Positions 62,497 through 64,000 of a stretch of 64,000 nt of DNA are shown in pieces. Position 1 is the first letter of the stretch. Each line of letters opens with the position of its first letter. Origin of the DNA: Bacillus sp. SKDU12 (lineage in GTDB: Bacteria > Bacillota > Bacilli > Bacillales > Bacillaceae); assembly GCF_010093085.1 (NCBI RefSeq), contig NZ_MSRC01000007.1:434001-498000 (forward strand), in the 5' to 3' direction. A model generated the notes under the pieces. It searched no databases. It was not told the DNA's origin and was given only the letters and a program-made list of their open reading frames with translations. The translations under genes and the position numbers were made by a program.

Positions 62497-62979
62497 ATGT
62501 CGATATATGAGATGAAGGTACGTACAATCACAGGGAAGGACATGACACTTCAGCCTTTTGCCGGTAAAGTGTTAATGATCGTGAATACAGCGAGTAAATG
62601 CGGTTTTACTCCTCAGCTTAAGCAGCTTCAGGAGTTATATGATACATATCAGCAGGAAGGCTTAGAGATCTTAGGGTTTCCCTGTAATCAATTTATGAAC
62701 CAAGAGCCTGGCGACGAGACAGACATACAGAATTTCTGTGAAACAAATTACGGTGTTACGTTTCCTATGTTCTCGAAAGTAGAAGTGAATGGAAAAAACG
62801 CCCATCCCCTGTTTGTGTATTTGACAGAGCATGCGAAAGGGATGCTTGGAACTAAGGCGATCAAGTGGAATTTCACGAAGTTTATTGTGGACAGAAACGG
62901 AGTGATTGTTGGCCGCTATTCTCCAAATACAAATCCGAAAGAACTGGAAGACGTGATCATAAAACAATTAGGGCGATAA
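62497..62979 (+). CDS. bsaA: Glutathione-peroxidase-like protein BsaA
   Basis: A 160-residue thioredoxin-fold peroxidase with Cys in NTASKCGFTP (about residue 35; selenocysteine position in animals), Gln-containing FPCNQF and Trp in IKWNFTKF. Bacillus lacks glutathione, so electrons probably come from thioredoxin or another thiol. GGAGGGAC precedes the ATG. ypgQ follows by 13 bases. Confidence 0.95.
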   Translation: MSIYEMKVRTITGKDMTLQPFAGKVLMIVNTASKCGFTPQLKQLQELYDTYQQEGLEILGFPCNQFMNQEPGDETDIQNFCETNYGVTFPMFSKVEVNGKNAHPLFVYLTEHAKGMLGTKAIKWNFTKFIVDRNGVIVGRYSPNTNPKELEDVIIKQLGR

Positions 62980-62992
62980 AAAGGGTGATTTT

Positions 62993-63610
62993 ATGAAGGG
63001 ATGTAAGCACAAAGAGCAAATCAGGTCATGGGTTCAATCTGTCCTAACGGGTGAGAGCGCTGGGCATGATTGGCATCATGTATTAAGAGTGGCAGAACTT
63101 GCTGTGTATATTGGAGAAAAAGAGAGCGCGGATTTGCTCATTGTTGAAACAGCAGCGTTGGTTCATGATGTGATTGATGACAAACTCCCTGAGACGGTCA
63201 GGCTTTCTCTAGGTGAAGTATATAATCAGCTCGTTTTTTTCGGAATCGAAAGAGAGGCTGCTGACAGAGTGATTCACATCATCACAAGGATGTCTTTTCG
63301 GGACAGAAAAAAGCTTGATGGCGAGCCGCTCTCGATTGAAGGGAAGGTTGTGCAGGACGCTGACAGGCTTGATGCGATCGGTGCTGTAGGTATTGCCAGA
63401 GCTTTTATGTTTGCTGGGGCAAAAGGACACGGTCTTTACGGTGATGATCAAAGCGCCTATGCTCATTTTTTTCATAAGCTGCTTCGATTGAAAGGTATGA
63501 TGAATACAGAAACTGCACGGGACCTGACAGAAGAAAGACATGATTTTATGGTGCAGTTTATCGGCCAATTAGAAAAAGATGCACCTGGAATAGATGCCAA
63601 AACGTCGTAA
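62993..63610 (+). CDS. ypgQ: HD-domain phosphohydrolase YpgQ
   Basis: A 205-residue HD-superfamily hydrolase. Metal ligands are HDWHHVLRV (about residue 25), HDVIDD (about 60) and DADRLDAIGAVG (about 122). YpgQ-type enzymes are reported to hydrolyse nucleotides to monophosphate and pyrophosphate. AAGGGTGATT precedes the ATG. It is followed by ypgR. Confidence 0.92.
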   Translation: MKGCKHKEQIRSWVQSVLTGESAGHDWHHVLRVAELAVYIGEKESADLLIVETAALVHDVIDDKLPETVRLSLGEVYNQLVFFGIEREAADRVIHIITRMSFRDRKKLDGEPLSIEGKVVQDADRLDAIGAVGIARAFMFAGAKGHGLYGDDQSAYAHFFHKLLRLKGMMNTETARDLTEERHDFMVQFIGQLEKDAPGIDAKTS

Positions 63611-63669
63611 TAGAAGGCTTGGAGCGACTATGATAGAATAAGTCACAGATATGCTATAGGAGGACGATC

Positions 63670-64000
63670 ATGAAGATAAAATCAATTGAACCTACGCCAA
63701 GCCCGAATACGATGAAGGTCATCCTGACAGAAGAGCTTCCGGCAGGCAAAAGCAATAACTATAAACAGGATGAAGCAGAAGGCGCACCGCCAGTTATAGC
63801 GGAAATCCTTAAAATAGAAGGTATTAAAGGGGTATACCATGTCGCTGATTTTCTTGCTGTTGAACGGAATGCGAGATACGACTGGAAAGACATTTTACCG
63901 CAAGTCCGCACTGCATTTGGGATGGAAAGCGCTGAAAGCAAAGAAGAAAACCGCTCTGAGCAAGAATCTTTTGGAGAGGTGAAAGTTTTTGTGCAGATGT
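63670..64000 (+). CDS. ypgR: YpgR, N-terminal part (3' truncated)
   Basis: An open frame of 110 codons runs off the window end. The start SIEPTPSPNTMKVILTEELP is the Nfu/NifU N-terminal scaffold domain, which in YpgR precedes a conserved-virulence-factor-like and repeat region not seen here. ATAGGAGGACGATC precedes the ATG. Role: possible Fe-S handling; not proven. Confidence 0.88.
   Translation, partial: MKIKSIEPTPSPNTMKVILTEELPAGKSNNYKQDEAEGAPPVIAEILKIEGIKGVYHVADFLAVERNARYDWKDILPQVRTAFGMESAESKEENRSEQESFGEVKVFVQM

Overview
The window is chromosomal DNA from a member of the Bacillus subtilis group. Gene order, protein lengths and many start/ribosome-site choices match what I remember of the B. 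subtilis 168 segment from trpB to ypgR, written here in reverse orientation. Scattered substitutions (for example in TrpA, PonA and SspL) suggest a close relative rather than strain 168 itself; this rests on memory, not alignment. Spore genes (sspM, sspL, cotD), bacillithiol genes and a type-B RNase P RNA agree with a Bacillus. I see no mobile element, CRISPR array, tRNA or rRNA operon, and no clear sign of recent transfer.

Layout. 1-5 kb: end of the aromatic supraoperon (trpB-trpA-hisC-tyrA-aroE). 5-11 kb: ypiA-ypiB-ypiF, the menaquinol:cytochrome c reductase qcrABC, and ypjA-ypjB. 11-20 kb: ypjC on the minus strand, then ypjD-dapB-mgsA-bshB1-bshA-cca-birA (lysine/cell wall, methylglyoxal, bacillithiol, tRNA CCA end, biotin) and panBCD (pantothenate). 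20-29 kb: dinG, ypmA-ypmB-aspB, asnS, dnaD-nth-ypoC. 28-32 kb: recU-ponA on the minus strand. 32-41 kb: many small or poorly known genes (yppC to yppG, ypqA), the sugar-PTS-like ypqE, the mitomycin repair pair mrfA-mrfB, cotD, ypsA, gpsB and rnpB. 41-51 kb: ypsC, yptA, helicase ypvA, carboxypeptidase ypwA, the guanine-riboswitch operon xpt-pbuX, and the alkylpyrone genes bpsA-bpsB. 51-59 kb: a Fur-controlled micro-gene (probably fbpC), the double dynamin dynA, a flap-type exonuclease, sspL and two RNase H-like genes. 59-64 kb: degR, cspD, ugtP, metA, bsaA, ypgQ and the start of ypgR.

Themes. Wall growth and division genes are frequent (ponA, gpsB, ypiA, ypiB/reoY, ypsA, ugtP, dapB), as are DNA repair/replication genes (dinG, ypvA, mrfAB, nth, recU, ypcP, dnaD). 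Methylglyoxal synthase shares an operon with the first two bacillithiol enzymes. Nothing in the window is a convincing new multi-gene system. The most interesting leads are small or regulatory: a 54-codon frame with a near-perfect ribosome site overlapping yppD, a 31-residue single-helix peptide before cotD, an unnamed 48-residue basic peptide with a forespore-like -10, a hairpin covering the panB ribosome site, and a 5'-terminal stem-loop on cspD mRNA.
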